The position numbers and the translations under genes were made by a program. Positions 23,939-36,441 of a stretch of DNA of 64,000 nucleotides are shown here, piece by piece (position 1 is the first letter of the stretch; each line of letters opens with the position of its first letter). Under the pieces are notes generated by a model. The model did not search any database. It was not told the origin of the DNA and saw only the letters and a list, made by a program, of their open reading frames with translations. Origin of the DNA: Marsupella aquatica (lineage: Eukaryota; Marchantiophyta); NCBI GenBank assembly GCA_973895155.1, contig OZ316894.1:6324001-6388000 (forward strand), read 5' to 3'.

Positions 23939-25013
23939 ACGACCTTTTCCAACCTGTTTGTCATGGATGCCTATAATAACTTGCCCGCCTTCCCTGATTC
24001 AGACTGTCGATGTCACCATACTAATTATGATCCTGCACATCAGCAAATATGACTATAAGCGTGCTGTCCTATCACGGCCATCAACTACCAAAGTAAGGAC
24101 AAAGTACTGCACGCGACCTATCGCGTGATGCTTCTTGAGGACTTAGTAGCCGTATGAACCAATCCATTACGCGACCAGTCGAGTCATGCTTCTTCCGTAA
24201 CATTCTATTGTGGAACGAGCCCTATACCCGTGCGTTGCAGGGCGCAAGGAGGGCCGGTCCATAAGGAGTTGGGCCAGGGCATTTATGGAGCGGAGGGCGA
24301 GAGGAAGGAGCGAGCGCATCGGGATCGAGGGGAGGGTGATGCATCGCTCGAATATGTATATCCCAAGGGGGGGTCCATAATGAAGGCATGGGAGTGGGAG
24401 GCCCTTGCCAAAGACACGGGGGAGACCCTCAATGACACGACTGACCTCTTCACAAGCATTATTAGGGCGTCTCAGATATGGGGAAAAATCTGACCTTACG
24501 GGCGGCCCTCAAAGCTGTTGGGCGGACCAAAACTAGGTATACTCGGGCCAATATTTGCTGGGGTAGTTAGCAATGAGTTGTGTCGCGGCTCTATGCGTGA
24601 AGTGGTTTTCCTACTGGGGGACTCAAATATCACGCCGGGAGAGTTTTGCAGTCGCCCGAGTTAGGTTCGGGTGGACACGGCCTGAAAATGTGCGGGAGAC
24701 CCTTAGGCTAGCCCATGACCAATGCAACATTATAGATTCCTATTTCCCATAGGGTCTAAAACCTAGAAGCTAGAAGCCTAGGCCCAAACTCTAGCTCATA
24801 GTTGGCGATTCATAAGTAAGATACGATTGCAATTTAATAATAAGATACACCACTGAGTGGACACTGGACAATCAGTATCTACTGAGGACCCCATAATCAT
24901 TCCAGTACATCACTAACAATCAGTACATTCCGGGCCAGTCGCCGACAGTGAAATTAAAGCCATAATTATACAACAATTCAGCTTGTAGCCAATTCTATTC
25001 CTCGCCAGTCTGA
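23939..25013. other. intergenic, palindromic motifs, no supported gene
   Basis: It contains two near-palindromes, 24110-24126 (ACGCGACCTATCGCGT) and 24169-24185 (ACGCGACCAGTCGAGT), each followed by ATGCTTCTT, so they form a duplicated unit of about 59 bp. An open frame at 24230-24493 shows no recognisable family. Confidence 0.6.
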
Positions 25014-25201
25014 CGATTACTCTCTTTGAGAAACCACCCTAGATTTTGCCCTACATTCGTGCCATTTAATTGACACACGGTTATTATGTTGTAGAACCAT
25101 CCTACATGCCGCGCTACATCCGTGCCACTGAATTGACAGACGATTACTCTCTTCTAGAAACCAACTAGATTCCGCCCTACATTCGTGCCACTTAATTGAC
25201 A
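25014..25201. repeat. tandem repeat, three units of about 63 bp
   Basis: Each unit has GATTACTCTCTT or a variant, an AGAAACCA-like block, CCCTACATTCGTGCCA and TTAATTGACA. Units start near 25014, 25076 and 25139. Confidence 0.88.
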
Positions 25202-25398
25202 ATATCCACAGTAGTGAAGAGTAAAGACTATAAAGCATTGAGATGATGTCTAAACTGCCGATTCCCCATGCATTGCACATTCTGGTTACTGGATAATGTA
25301 ATCGCACATAAGCTCTCCCTTCCTTTGCTCCCAATAGAAGAGTCTGTCCTCTCACTCCAAATTCTTAGTCTCGGTCCGCATCTCTTGCTTGCAGGGTG

Positions 25399-25902
25399 AT
25401 GGCTAAGCCGGTGAGCTCGAAGAATGTGGATGTTCCAACAGACAATGCAGAAGATTCTATCTATCATGGTACTCCTTTCAGATTGTGTAAGCGATGTGAT
25501 ATCATGTTTGCGGTGACTACATCCAGAGGTCAAATGTTTTGTGAGAGAACCCACTGTTCGCCACATTTGACGACGGAAGATAAGATGGAGAGCAATCCAA
25601 CCGTGTCGAATCCAAAGATGGAATCCGGGGAAAAGTTGAAGGCCAAAATACGCGTCGATTCTATTACGGTCAAGGCAGCAGCTGATGCTAAGAAAGTCAA
25701 GAAGGAGGCCAAGAATGTGGACGCAACTACAAAAAGGAAATTAGAGATGAAGGAAGATTGTGAATTGTATTATAGGAGGAGGAAGCCAAGCAACGCACGC
25801 AAATTTATGGACCATAGAGCTTGGGCAAAGGAGGCATTCTTGGATTCTGGCGAATCCACGCCAGACACGGATGAGTGGATGCCATCTTCGTGGAATGATT
25901 GA
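25399..25902 (+). CDS. small protein of unknown function (167 aa)
   Basis: An uninterrupted frame runs from ATG at 25399 to the stop at 25900-25902. The ATG lies four bases after TTGCTTGCAG, which looks like a splice acceptor, so it may be a last or second exon. The product has one cysteine cluster (CKRCDIMF...MFCERTHC, a possible zinc-binding pair, around residues 35-58), then a Lys/Ala/Glu-rich helical stretch and an acidic end. I recognise no family. The start is chosen because it is the first ATG and follows the acceptor-like site. Confidence 0.45.
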   Translation: MAKPVSSKNVDVPTDNAEDSIYHGTPFRLCKRCDIMFAVTTSRGQMFCERTHCSPHLTTEDKMESNPTVSNPKMESGEKLKAKIRVDSITVKAAADAKKVKKEAKNVDATTKRKLEMKEDCELYYRRRKPSNARKFMDHRAWAKEAFLDSGESTPDTDEWMPSSWND

Positions 25903-26216
25903 CTCGATGTAAGGCTAGAGCTTATTGAATTTGAGTAAAACGTAGTCCAAGTTAGAACTCGGTAGGGATACGATGTAGCTAGATTTCATTCCGTAGGGAT
26001 ATATTTTAACAAAATCAGTTCAATGGAAATGGATTCCACATTTGAAGTCCTTCGGGATGGATGTAGTCTTTTTTGGTAATCGACGAAAAAATATTCCACA
26101 ATGGTCATTTATGTTTTCTGGCTTCTACTATAATTCAAGTCATTTGAATGAAGTGAATTCTTGTTGAAATGATTCTCAAGATGGCTTCTCAGTCAACAAC
26201 GAGAACCGCTAAGACT

Positions 26217-26290
26217 GGAGTGATACTATCCTATATCTAAATTACCTTAGAAGACAACAATAATTTTGACTCGACTGTGCGCGTGCACTG
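26217..26290. repeat. repeat flanking the CACTA element, left copy
   Basis: It shares GAGTGATACTAT, a CATCTATATTACCTTAGAA-like core and GACTGTGCGCGTG with 47831-47905, in the same orientation on the other side of the CACTA insertion. Roughly 70 percent identity by eye. Confidence 0.7.
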
Positions 26291-26424
26291 TGAACAAGAC
26301 TGGGTATTAAATCCGCGAATAGTGCTCCATGTATGTACATGTTGGAATGCCTTGCATGTTTACCGGCGTCTGGAATAATTAGGTTCATCTGAATGAAGTC
26401 AGTTTAGACCACCTAGGGCTGAGA

Positions 26425-26454
26425 CACTAGAAGAATCTGAGGTGAACTGAGACC
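26425..26454. repeat. CACTA left terminal inverted repeat
   Basis: CACTAGAAGAA is perfect against the right end. TGAGACC at positions 24-30 is also shared. The twelve bases between differ. Confidence 0.9.
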
Positions 26455-26750
26455 GCAATATATGACTCATTTTGGCTCATGTGACTTCATTGTGACTCAA
26501 CGTGACTTGACCCACGCTGTGACCCTTGGAGTTGCAAAAGTTGAGACCAAAAAATAGAAGTCACTATTGATACTGGGCTTTGCAACTTGCTTGATACCCA
26601 TTTGTGACTGATCTGTGACTTTATTGTGGAGTCTAGCCTTGTTTCGACGTGACTGCAATATGACTTCAGCGAGTCACATCGTAAGTCACATACATGACTT
26701 ACCCGCATTCAACAACGACTAGCGTGTGACCATTTAGTGTCACAGGAGAG
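26455..26750. promoter_or_regulatory. subterminal repeats of the CACTA element (left)
   Basis: About a dozen GTGACT/AGTCAC or close variants in both orientations lie within 300 bp (for example near 26480, 26491, 26502, 26560, 26603, 26614, 26650, 26675 and 26688). In En/Spm such subterminal motifs bind the TNPA-type protein. That role is inferred here from position and density. Confidence 0.75.
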
Positions 26751-27279
26751 ACCAATGGAGACCCTGGCCCGCGTCACACAACAGAACCATTTGGGACTCT
26801 ATATACTCATGTTTATAACTAATAAGGTTCACATGCAAGTTATAACCATGACTAATGAACACAGAGGGACAGTTCATAAGGAGAGAGAGAACTCGACATT
26901 ACAATACATAGAAACCTGATGTTCTAAATTTAGAAATATAACACATTGAATACAAGAAATGAACATAGCATGAATGACATCCACATGAAACAAAGCATCA
27001 TATAAGCAGATCCTACATAAAACATTCATAAGAATTAAACACAATCACAATCTTGCTAAAAAATGAAGATCATTTGAATTCCAATGGAATAGTTTACAAT
27101 GTGATCAATGTAATTCAGAAAAAACAGGAACTCATAATTGATGACTGCAGGATGAGATAACTGAAAGCACATGCATGATACCATGAATCTCCAAGAGGAC
27201 ATGATTCTTGTACTGCTTCTTGACATCTAAAATCTACATAACATGATTCACACTACAAACAAATAATGGCATGACATTG

Positions 27280-30200
27280 TTATGGATCCTCTATGAACTT
27301 GCTTGGCCATAATACCAAAGAACCTGCAGCATCTCCAAGTGTCTTTTGAGGAGGATCATCATTTGTGTTTGGAATGGGAATGACAGCTTTAGGTTTCACT
27401 AGTAATGTGACTAACACTACTGAATAACCTGGGGGAATCCTCTTGCCATGGAACGTTGTGGAACCAACCTGCACTCTGCCAAATCCTACTCGTGTTCCAC
27501 TCTCATCAACAGCTAACAAGCCACTTTGTCCCTCAGCATTAGGTGCTTTCCCCACTTCCACCTTAGATCTTTCTGCCAGCACCATTCTTGGAGGTTTGTA
27601 TGAAACCTTTGACGTGGCTCTGCTCCCACCAGCAGACTTGCTTCGTGTGCGCATGCTTCCTCTCTTCACAGTAGTGAAGCTAGGCTCAGTAGGTTCCTCT
27701 GTTAGGACTGTCACAGTAGCAGGTTCATCACTTGGGAGTGTCATACCAACTAACTCTTTGGTTGGATTTATCTCAACAAGAGGCACACCTGTCATTGAGA
27801 ATGATACATTCTGCAAATCATTTATCTCTGCAATGGAGTCAAGATCTACATAGCATGAATCTGGCTCAATGGTATCATTGTCATGCTTGCTGATATCCTC
27901 ATTTGCCCCAACATTGATATCATCCACTCCCTTGCCAATGTCATCCTCATCCAAACATGGTTGACTGCCCTCTGTCAAACAAGTTGCTTGTACAGACTGC
28001 AACTTTGTTGCCTCTAAATTACAGCAAGTATTTGCCAGGTTCTCATACTTCTTCTTTGTAGCACCTGTCTTATTCTCTATGGACACAACAACCACAATAT
28101 ATGTTACTGAAAATAACACATTCAACAAACAATGTCAATGCAAACTATACATTTAATAATCATATCCCACACAGTTGTAAAGGCCTTACCTTCAAGCCTA
28201 CATGTCATTGGCATGCCAGAAGAGTGCATCGACTTTGCCACCTCAAGTGGTGATGGTGGAACTCCTGCAGAATTGGAATCAATTTTATCTCTCACCAACA
28301 CAACAGCTTCCATTAATGTCTTGAAGTTCACATGGAACAAGTCAGTCAATGAATTCAAACGTTCATTGATCTCTGGAAGACATGTTTCGACAGCCTTCAA
28401 ATGACCACTTATCTCTGTAAGTGAAGATCCACCTCCCTACATGACACAAGGGTATAGGTTCAATCACTCCATATGAAATGTTGGGCAATATATGCACAAT
28501 CAATGTTATATACAGTGTACACCTGAAATTCAACGCAGGTCATTCAATTACCAATCAGAACTCATATAACTTACATGCTTGGAGGATTCAGATGCACCCT
28601 CTTGAGCCCGGGTGTTCACAATTTCAGCCCTCAACTCTTCTTTTGAAGGGCTTCGCCCCAATTGGGCTTTCTACACATGCATGGCAAACACAAGTTATCG
28701 ATCAATATTCAGGGAACGTACACTAAAAAACAAAGTTTACATGTATGGGTTTACACTAAAAAACAGTACATAGTGTAGCATAAATTACATAGCTAGGCCA
28801 TTCATTCTTACCAAACGTTTAGCTGTCGGTGCAGTGCCGGTCCTTCCTGTCAGATTAGGGTTCTGAACACTCAACCTGGCCTCGGTCATCTGTGAACTCT
28901 TCTTTTTTGAAGCATCTGTTATAAAATAAGCTACTAACCTTGCCCACACTTTATCATCACAACTGGCTGGTGGAGGCATATCTGGCTTCTCCCCACCTTC
29001 CTTCCAAGCCTTATGCATTCTCCACCTCTCTTGCTTGATGATTTTACCTGCTATACTCTCTAGGCAACCTATGTCCACGCCATCATCACTGCCCACATAA
29101 TTCCATTTGGCAGCAACATTTTCACATACAGTCTTCCAATCTTTTGGATGCTGTTTTTTAAAATTAATAACACTCACATCTAACCAACGCAATACTTCAG
29201 CTTTCAAATCAGCATGCCATCGGTTCTTGCGAGGACACTTAGCATCCACCCATTGTCTCTCATTCAACTTTATGTTCCCTTTCTTTGTCACCTCCCCTCG
29301 TGCACTGCTCTCGGTAGTATTGGGCGTTGTATTGGCCACCCCTTCATTCACCCTACCTGGGGTTCTGAAGCCACCTAGGAAAATACAATGCCATTCATGC
29401 TTGAGAACTACATATAGCAGAATGGATGACGGCAACATTCAATGCTTCACTTCAAGAAAAATTCTTCAAACATACATACCTGTAGCTTTGCCTGTAGATG
29501 CCTGTGTAGGGACTGCACTCTGAAATTGTTGCGACCCTGGACCACCTGTCCAGCCTAGTACAGGGGCCGGATGATGTCACTTTCTAGGTATGTGTGTGAA
29601 AACATATGTACTGAAAACTAGGTACAAACTGTAGAAAAACAACTGAACATTCACCGACATACCTGTCCCCCTTCTGTGCTGCATCTGCATAGGGGCATTA
29701 GTGAATACTTGAGTCGATGGTTCGACTGTTCAACCTGCACACATACATTTTCTATCATTATACATGTGCAGAATCCCCCCCACGTGAATGGACTCCAGAT
29801 ATAATGAGTTCTTCCATTGCTGACAAGATCAGACATTACCTGCCCCTCTTCCAGCGTTTGTAGGTACTATATTTTGATATCCCTGCCAATTACCTTCACC
29901 ACCTTCCCAACCTTGTTCATTCCACGACCCACCACCATCCTCCCAACCTGGTTCAACCCATGTCTGCCCTTGTGGACATTGGAACTGATCATTACTAGCA
30001 TTTGCCCAATCAGGTTGGGCAGAATCTGCATGCAATGGTAGGTGGACAGAATTTCATGTTGTCTGAATCCAATACATCCCAAACAATGTCAAAAATTGAT
30101 ATGCAGTCTGAAATTCAGGAGTGCCATGCCTTCACAAAGAACTGGCATATAGATATATACTCACATCCCCATGGTTGAGGTGGACGTCCATACCCACGAG

Positions 30201-31069
30201 ATTGTGGGTTTGGACCTGCTCTGCCTCTACCACGGGCATAACCTAGAGCTTGCCCCCTGCCATAGTATTGGGCACCAGCCTGGGATCTACCACTACTACC
30301 ACCTCGCCAACCTTGATCAGAGGTCAGCCCCCCTGCTGGTATGGTGCATGCATAGGCTTCGAAGGCAAAACAGAACTGGCAGGACGCTGCATCACATCAC
30401 CAACTACAATGTCAGGAACTAAGTAAGGTACATATGTGTAGTACTGAACATATGAAACCTCTAAACAAGAGTTTTTAACTCAAAACCTTGTTGGGAAAAC
30501 TACTTACCTGTTTCTTTTGGGGCTGCTCTGCAATGTATTCATCTTCATAACCCCCATCCTCATCCATTTCCCCTGGAAAATACTCATCATCTGCACCTTC
30601 TTGTCTAGTGTCTGCACCCACCTGTGCAGCATCAATGTCATCTCCACATTCTGCCATTGTAGGTACGACCTTCTTGCTCAACCTGTCACTCCGACGCACA
30701 GGCCCAGAGATAGTGCTGGTCACCCTTCTTGCGTACTCCTTTTGTTTCTTTGAAAATGCTGTGGCTCTGCGACATTCCAATATGAGAATACAGTCACAAT
30801 TTCAGTGCCACATTGAACTATTCATGTCACACAAACTCAGCGGAGGGGTGTAGTTGAGAATCGTTCCCTTACAATTCAGCCACATTCTTTTCCAGATCCA
30901 GTTCTGCGATTTTGGCTTTCACGTATGCTCGTTGTTCCATAGCTTTCCTTTCATACTCACACATCTCTGTGTCACTCTGTTCCATCCTACTGGACCACAA
31001 AAACATGTCATCTATGGTCACCCCGTATAACACAATGCAACCACAATCACCAGGCATCCATCCATACAT
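27280..31069 (-). CDS. tnp1/Ptta-type CACTA gene with DUF8039-like C-terminus, multi-exon
   Basis: Minus-strand exons downstream of tnp2. About 31069-30866 is a Lys/Glu helical segment. About 30757-30505 (RATAFSKKQKEYARRV, acidic tail) ends before GTAAGTAG. About 30390-30175 is RG-rich (YARGRGRAGPN). About 30035-29840 is W/G-rich (GGGSWNEQGWEGG). About 29374-28806 is the Ptta-like domain (RLVAYFITDASKKKSSQM...NLTGRTG) with donor GTAAGA. About 28400-28190 is a helical segment. 28090-27280 ends with GYSVVLVTLLV and LGDAAGSLVLWPSKF, a DUF8039-like signature. Proteins of this type accompany tnp2 and bind the element ends in En/Spm. Exon joins are inferred from splice motifs, not proven. I saw no obvious disabling stop in the longer exons. 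Confidence 0.62.
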
Positions 31070-31141
31070 TTGTGTTGCTTCAGAATTACTTTATTACACA
31101 TCCTTCCCCTCACTAATGTCCATGCAAACAATTCACATTAC

Positions 31142-34100
31142 TCATGGCACAGGCACACTGTTGGCATCTGCATCTCTGAATTCGCCTACTTCAGCAAATG
31201 CATCTACCCTTGTCACAGGAATGAAGTCCCCGCTATCATGAACTACAGGCACTTGGTCTGAACGCCGACGATCAAAGGCACTATGAGAGTGTAAATGAAA
31301 CTCAAGGTTTGATCCTTCCATCCGACGTTGCCTGGCCTGTTTATGACACACTACACGCCAACCTGGGGAGTCTTCCACATCCAGGAAGAAAGCTTGCTCC
31401 ACCTGACTAGGAAACACAAATGGCTCAGACCATTCGGGCAATTTCCCTCTGAAATTGGTCAGCAAGAAACCGTCGTTGTCTCTCTTCATGGTAGCCCTGT
31501 TACCAAGCCAATCCTGCCGCACCCATGAACCTTTCATAAGAATCACAGGACTGGACACTGCCCCATAGTCCAGAGCCCATATGTCAACTAATTCTCCCAC
31601 ATATCCCATCTCCATCCAGGCCCTGTCGTGATTGTGGCTCTGTTGCTCAAATACAGTGATGAGCCCACAGTCATTCGTCACCCTGTAGGCACTGTCACCA
31701 TCCTTCACTCGAAAGTGATTCCCATATGCTCTCATCCGTTTGTAAGTCTTCAGTTTCAGGCTAGGGGCATTAGACAGTAGGTAAACATCTGCATCCATGT
31801 CTGGGTGGGTCTCGTGATGCTCTCTAATTGCCACTCTGATCCACTCCATGAAACCTGGAAAAGTTGTTCCTGCAATGGGATGGGCCGCCTTCAATGACTC
31901 ATACTCCCTGAACAAACAACCACACAGCATTAGCTTGGGTAAACATGAACAGGCTGAAGGAGAAAACCACACAAACACAACATTTAAGCTCATGAACTGG
32001 ATTATAGCACATGTATGCACTCACTGTATCCAGGGTTCCATCACCACAGTGTTGTGCAATACAAAGTCATGTGCCAAGTCTCTCATAGATATGGTCAGGT
32101 TCTTTGTGGTTGCAGCCCCTTCCAGTACTTCACCTATCACCCCTTCCTCCTCATCAGAATTCCACACCCTGGTCTTCACATGCTCATATTGTGCTATGTA
32201 TTCGGTCAAAAATCCCAGAGTCTCATCCTTGATGTAACCTTTAGCCATGCTTGCTTCAGGTTTGTAATATGTTCTCACGTGACCTTTGAGTAGCTTCATG
32301 TACCGTTCCAAAGGGTACAACCAACGAGCACTCACAGGCCCAAATTGGTGTAGCTCTTCCACAACATGGACAAGTAGGTGGGTCATGACATCAAAAAATG
32401 CGAGAGGAAAATAAATCTCCAGGTCACACAGCACCTGAGTGACATCTTCTGTCAGTTGTGGGAAGTGTGTTTCATCCCAAACCTTCACACAAATACGACG
32501 AAACACATCACTGAGTCGCATGATCACAGTACGAACAGGCTTCTGCAACAGGCCCCTCAGGCATAAAGGCAACACCTGTTGCATCAACATATGGTAGTCA
32601 TGGCTTTTCATACTACCAAGATTTCTAGTCATGATATGCTTCTTGAAAGCACTGCCATAGTTTGAAGGAACCTTCAAAGAACTCAACCTCTGCACAAATA
32701 GTTCCCACTCTGTGTCTGTCAGAAGATAGGGCGCTTGGTACTTCAAGAGCACATCAGCTCTGTGGGCATGTGGCCTCAACCAAAGATGGGGTTTCATTCC
32801 CCTTTGTTCAAGATCTAACTGAACCAGTGTCTTTCTCTCCACACAAGAATCTGAGTAGACTCTCACAAATATTCTTTTCAATGTGCATAACATCAATGTT
32901 ATGTTTGCTTGGCTCAAACTCCTGCATCGTTGCAATGCAAAAGCGTCAGGAAATGCCTCAAGTTTAGTCTCTCTCTTCGAAATGAATGCACATGCTCTGA
33001 ACCAAAACATGTATCCCAATTAGCATCAACTCCAAGAGGCTTACCCTCCAGTACTTAAGCTCCAAGTCCAATATGCTCAGTCTTTTTACACCATATCGCT
33101 TTATTGGATCACTCACTCCATCTTCCCTGCCCCCTCGTTTGATATAGTCATCCCTCAATGCTCCCCACTGCCTGATCTCCTCTTTGGTCACTCATGCCAG
33201 GGGTCCACGTTGCTCAATCTCATTGCCAAAGTGTGCAATCAGTGCCTGTCTTTCTCTGTAAGGGTGATCTGCCTTCAGAAAACGACGATGGCCCATGTAT
33301 ATCACTTTCTGCAGGGCTCTGGAGTACTCACTGGTGACATTGCGCCCACAGATAGTACAAGCACAATATCCTTTTGTTGTTTGGCCTGATATCATCCCAT
33401 GGGCTGGGTAGTCAGCTATAGTCAGAATGACAATGGCTCTAAGGATGAATGGGTTTAACCTCCCAAGCCTCTGTAGGACATCATATGTGAGAACTCCTTC
33501 CTCCCAAAGCTTTCTCAATTCCTCCACTAGGGGAGCCAGAAACACATCTATGTTGGCAGATACAGCACTGTCTGGCCCTGGTATCAGTAGGACCATCAGA
33601 ACAAAAAATCGCTTTGTAGTCATCCAAGGAGGAAGGTTATAATTCAAAATAGTTACAAGCCAACACAAAAATTTGTTGTTCTTGTCTCCAAATGGGTTTA
33701 CCCCATCCAATGACAGCCCAAGTCTGACATTCCTCGGCTCAGCAGCAAATTCGGGATACATCTCATCTATGAGTTTCCATTGCCTTGAATCTGCAGCATG
33801 ACGTTGTAGCCCATCATCACTTTTCTTGTCAGTTGCCCAAGTCATCATCTCTGAGATGGCACGGCTTCTGAACATCCGCTGAAGTCTGGGAATGAGTGGA
33901 AAATGACGAAGTACCTTGGCGGGAACCATAGACTTTCCTGAGTTCCGATACCTGTGCTTCCCACACTTAGGGCATGTCAACGATTCTTTATACTCCTTTC
34001 TGAAAAGAACATGCCCATCAGGACAGGCATGGATCGAATCATAGTTCAATCCAAGATTAGATATGCATCTTTTTGCCTCGTACATGTTCTTGGGAAAAAT

Positions 34101-34868
34101 ATTACCATCTGGTAGCACAGTTGTTCGCAAGAATGCCAACAACTCAGAAACCAAAACGTTGGGGACATTGTGGTTGCCGCAAATGTTCAGGAACATGATG
34201 ACAAATCCCAGTTTAGAACATTTGCTACCGGGGTACAAAGACTTCCTGCCTTCCTGTATTTGCAGGGGAGAGCCAAACATCCCATCATGCCCAGGGGTTT
34301 CCTGCCCTATCTCAAACTCATCAAGAGGCTCTTCGACAGGGGGCACACTTGCATCTGCAGCCGTATCCTCTTCGTTGTCCAGCCCATCATGAAATGCATC
34401 CAAGTCTTGGAAGATGTCTCTCACCATCTCTTCCACATGAATTCCTTTGTCACGTGGTGCTGCCTGAGCACCATCCCGTTGGAGAGCTGACAACCCACAG
34501 AGACCAGCTACAACATTTTCAAATGCACCAGGCAGAACCTCACTTGCCCGTCTTGCAGCATTGGCAGCATCAAATTCTAACCTCCACTCCTTGTTGGAAG
34601 AATCTTCCTCTGCAGGATCATTCCAAACTCGATGTCGTGGATCTCTTCCATGAACCGCGATATGCCGCCAAACCTCATTCAGACCCCTGGTACGGGATCC
34701 TTGGCAGATTGCACAAGGACATCTCATCCTACTGGCTCCTGAAAGTCTGGTTCGTAACCTTTCACGCTGCCAAAGCTTATTATCATGGCGTGATATCCTT
34801 GTGGGATGATGCAAAGGCAGTGCCTGTGCCCTGGGCTGGGTCTGGGGAGGGTGGTGACCAGGGTGCAT
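31142..34868 (-). pseudogene. tnp2-type CACTA transposase, damaged
   Basis: The ATG at 34868 opens exon 1. A transposase-associated zinc segment (RCPCAICQGSRTRGLNEVWR, residues about 48-67) is followed by the tnp2 core (CPKCGKHRYRNSGKS; LSLDGVNPFGDKNNKFLCW; DYPAHGMISGQTTKGYCACT). A TGA at 33192-33194 cuts the frame after RGPLA, and the sequence continues in frame to KYWR before GTAAGC (intron about 32922-33044). The next exon starts EFEPSKHNIDVMHIEKNIC, slips frame near 32830 and continues with the DUF4218 region (KSHDYHMLMQQVLPLCLRGL; YPLERYMKLLKGHVRTYY). After an intron (31908-32024), 31907-31142 is the DUF4216 region (GSWVRQDWLGNRATMKRD). The tnp2 protein catalyses cut-and-paste transposition. 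The TGA and the frameshift probably inactivate this copy. Confidence 0.9.
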
Positions 34869-35294
34869 TGTAATAGGCTAGGAGCTCTGCAGTCATGGAC
34901 AGCAGTGAACAAGGATGCCTAATGGTGGTATTTGTGTTCCATATATCCCTGACTGTATCTGCCAAAAGAGTTAACATAACGTGTACTAAATTCTCACAAA
35001 CCCTAAACCACCCCAAAAGAAAAAAACAGGTTCGCAAGTAGTGTACCTATTGTCAAGTGAATGACACAAAATTCCTAAATGTTGGAGGGTGTCACCACCT
35101 CCTCCGCTGTCCTCAAATGTACCGCCTCTGCATGTACGTTTACAGTGACACCCCTAGGCAGCAGGAAACAACAATCCGCCAACAGTAAAATAAGCCCAAC
35201 TGCCACCAACCATAACAAGGTACATTAGTTCAAAGATCACATTTATTTCTGATTTATACAAAAAAACTTGTGTCCAAACTGATGCTACTACTCC

Positions 35295-36127
35295 TCACTC
35301 TGATTCAGAATCGCTAATGACCCATTCCTCACTTGTTGTCTCATAGTCCTCTCTGTAAGGATCCTGACCCTTCCGTGGCCAGGCCTCAAAAAGATCATAG
35401 TCCATTGGGTTTTGACGCTTCCCAGCTGCTACTGATTCCACAAGCCAAGCATATGAAACCACAAACACATTATGGGACATGACATAAAAGTGAATGTCTC
35501 CCTTCCCAAACTTGCGGCAGGCTTTGGGATATGACTTAGTAATGACATGAGTGGTGTCCTCTGTTATATTCTCCTCCACTGTCCCACCTAGGTCAAGCAC
35601 CATGGACTTGTACACTTTGCACTTAACCTCTCCAATTCCCGCCTCCACAAATACCATGCTCAGCCCTTTCAGAATGGGGGTTGGTTGCTTCGTCCTTTGT
35701 TGAGTACAGGTCCATATTGGACATCAGCAAGCCGTGCCTTTGCTTCCCAGACTTCTTGTTCAGCCCAAGCTGATGCAGTAGCTTCTTCATCCTCCCATAG
35801 CTCATATTGCTCAGTATCCTGTACAATCTGATGTGCTATGGAATCTGTGATCCAAGAGGCCTCAACTACTTTTAGGCCTTGCTTAGTAATTGCAGAATTC
35901 ATGTAGGACCATGACCACTTCTTTATCACTGATAGCCATGTCCCTGCAACAACATGTGTAGTCTCTGGAGTGATGTCCTGAACTACAGTGCCATGGAGCT
36001 CAGAGAATCATTTCTGTACAGTTGGCCAATGCACTTTGGTCAACCCATGCTGGCCATGGACCAAAATGGCTCTGACCCCTATAAACACTGCTAGGTGGTC
36101 ACACTTTCTACGTTTCCCAGGCTCCAT
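35295..36127 (-). pseudogene. tandem-BRCT protein fragment carried by the CACTA element
   Basis: The frame starts at an ATG (36127). BRCT 1 runs from CDHLAVFIGVRAILV through DITPETTHVVAG to VVEASWITDSI, with a TGA at 36008-36010 in the middle. After a linker (YELWEDEEATASAWAE) the frame ends at 35669. BRCT 2 resumes one frame over: GLSMVFVEAGIGEVKCKVY, ENITEDTTHVITKS, FVVSYAWLVESVAAGK, ending at 35295 in an acidic tail. A single missing base in the G5 run at 35676-35680 would explain the shift. BRCT domains bind phosphoproteins in DNA-damage responses. BRCT 2 recalls the N-terminal BRCT of DNA polymerase lambda, but no polymerase domain is present. It lies between tnp2 and the nested solo LTR, within the CACTA element. 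Confidence 0.8.
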
Positions 36128-36425
36128 GTACACACACCCTACGTGATGACAGTGAATTTTGGAAGAATGGGTTCACCTGATGTGGTGCGTCCCATGGCTC
36201 CCTAAACCCAAGAAACCCCCCAGCTCAAGCCGATTCCCGCAGGTTTCGCGCTTGGCGAGGCCGTTTCCGCGGCTTAGCGGCATGGGACGCTGCTAACCTT
36301 CTACTACTACTATTAACATTTTACATACATATACTGGACAGATCCTTCATCGGGTCATGAGATACGTAGCCGGCCTAATCTAGGCCTTCCCCTGTCTTCC
36401 CCTCCGTCTTGTTAGGTATGTTTGG

Positions 36426-36441
36426 ATTCCGCCGCCGGAAT
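36426..36441. other. conserved LTR hairpin, copy 1
   Basis: ATTCCG-CCGC-CGGAAT: 6-bp stem, 4-nt loop. In the gypsy LTRs at 52383-52398 and 62482-62497 the same hairpin is GTTCCG-CCGC-CGGAAC, a compensatory change of the outer pair. Confidence 0.7.

Noticed and set aside
24230-24493. Plus-strand frame of 87 codons as a gene
   Set aside because: No family, no start or splice context; the neighbouring frames break quickly.
27251-27262. CACTACAAAC as a possible CACTA left end
   Set aside because: No matching inverted end or TSD, and only about 20 bp from the tnp1-like stop. The pair 26425/47801 has both.
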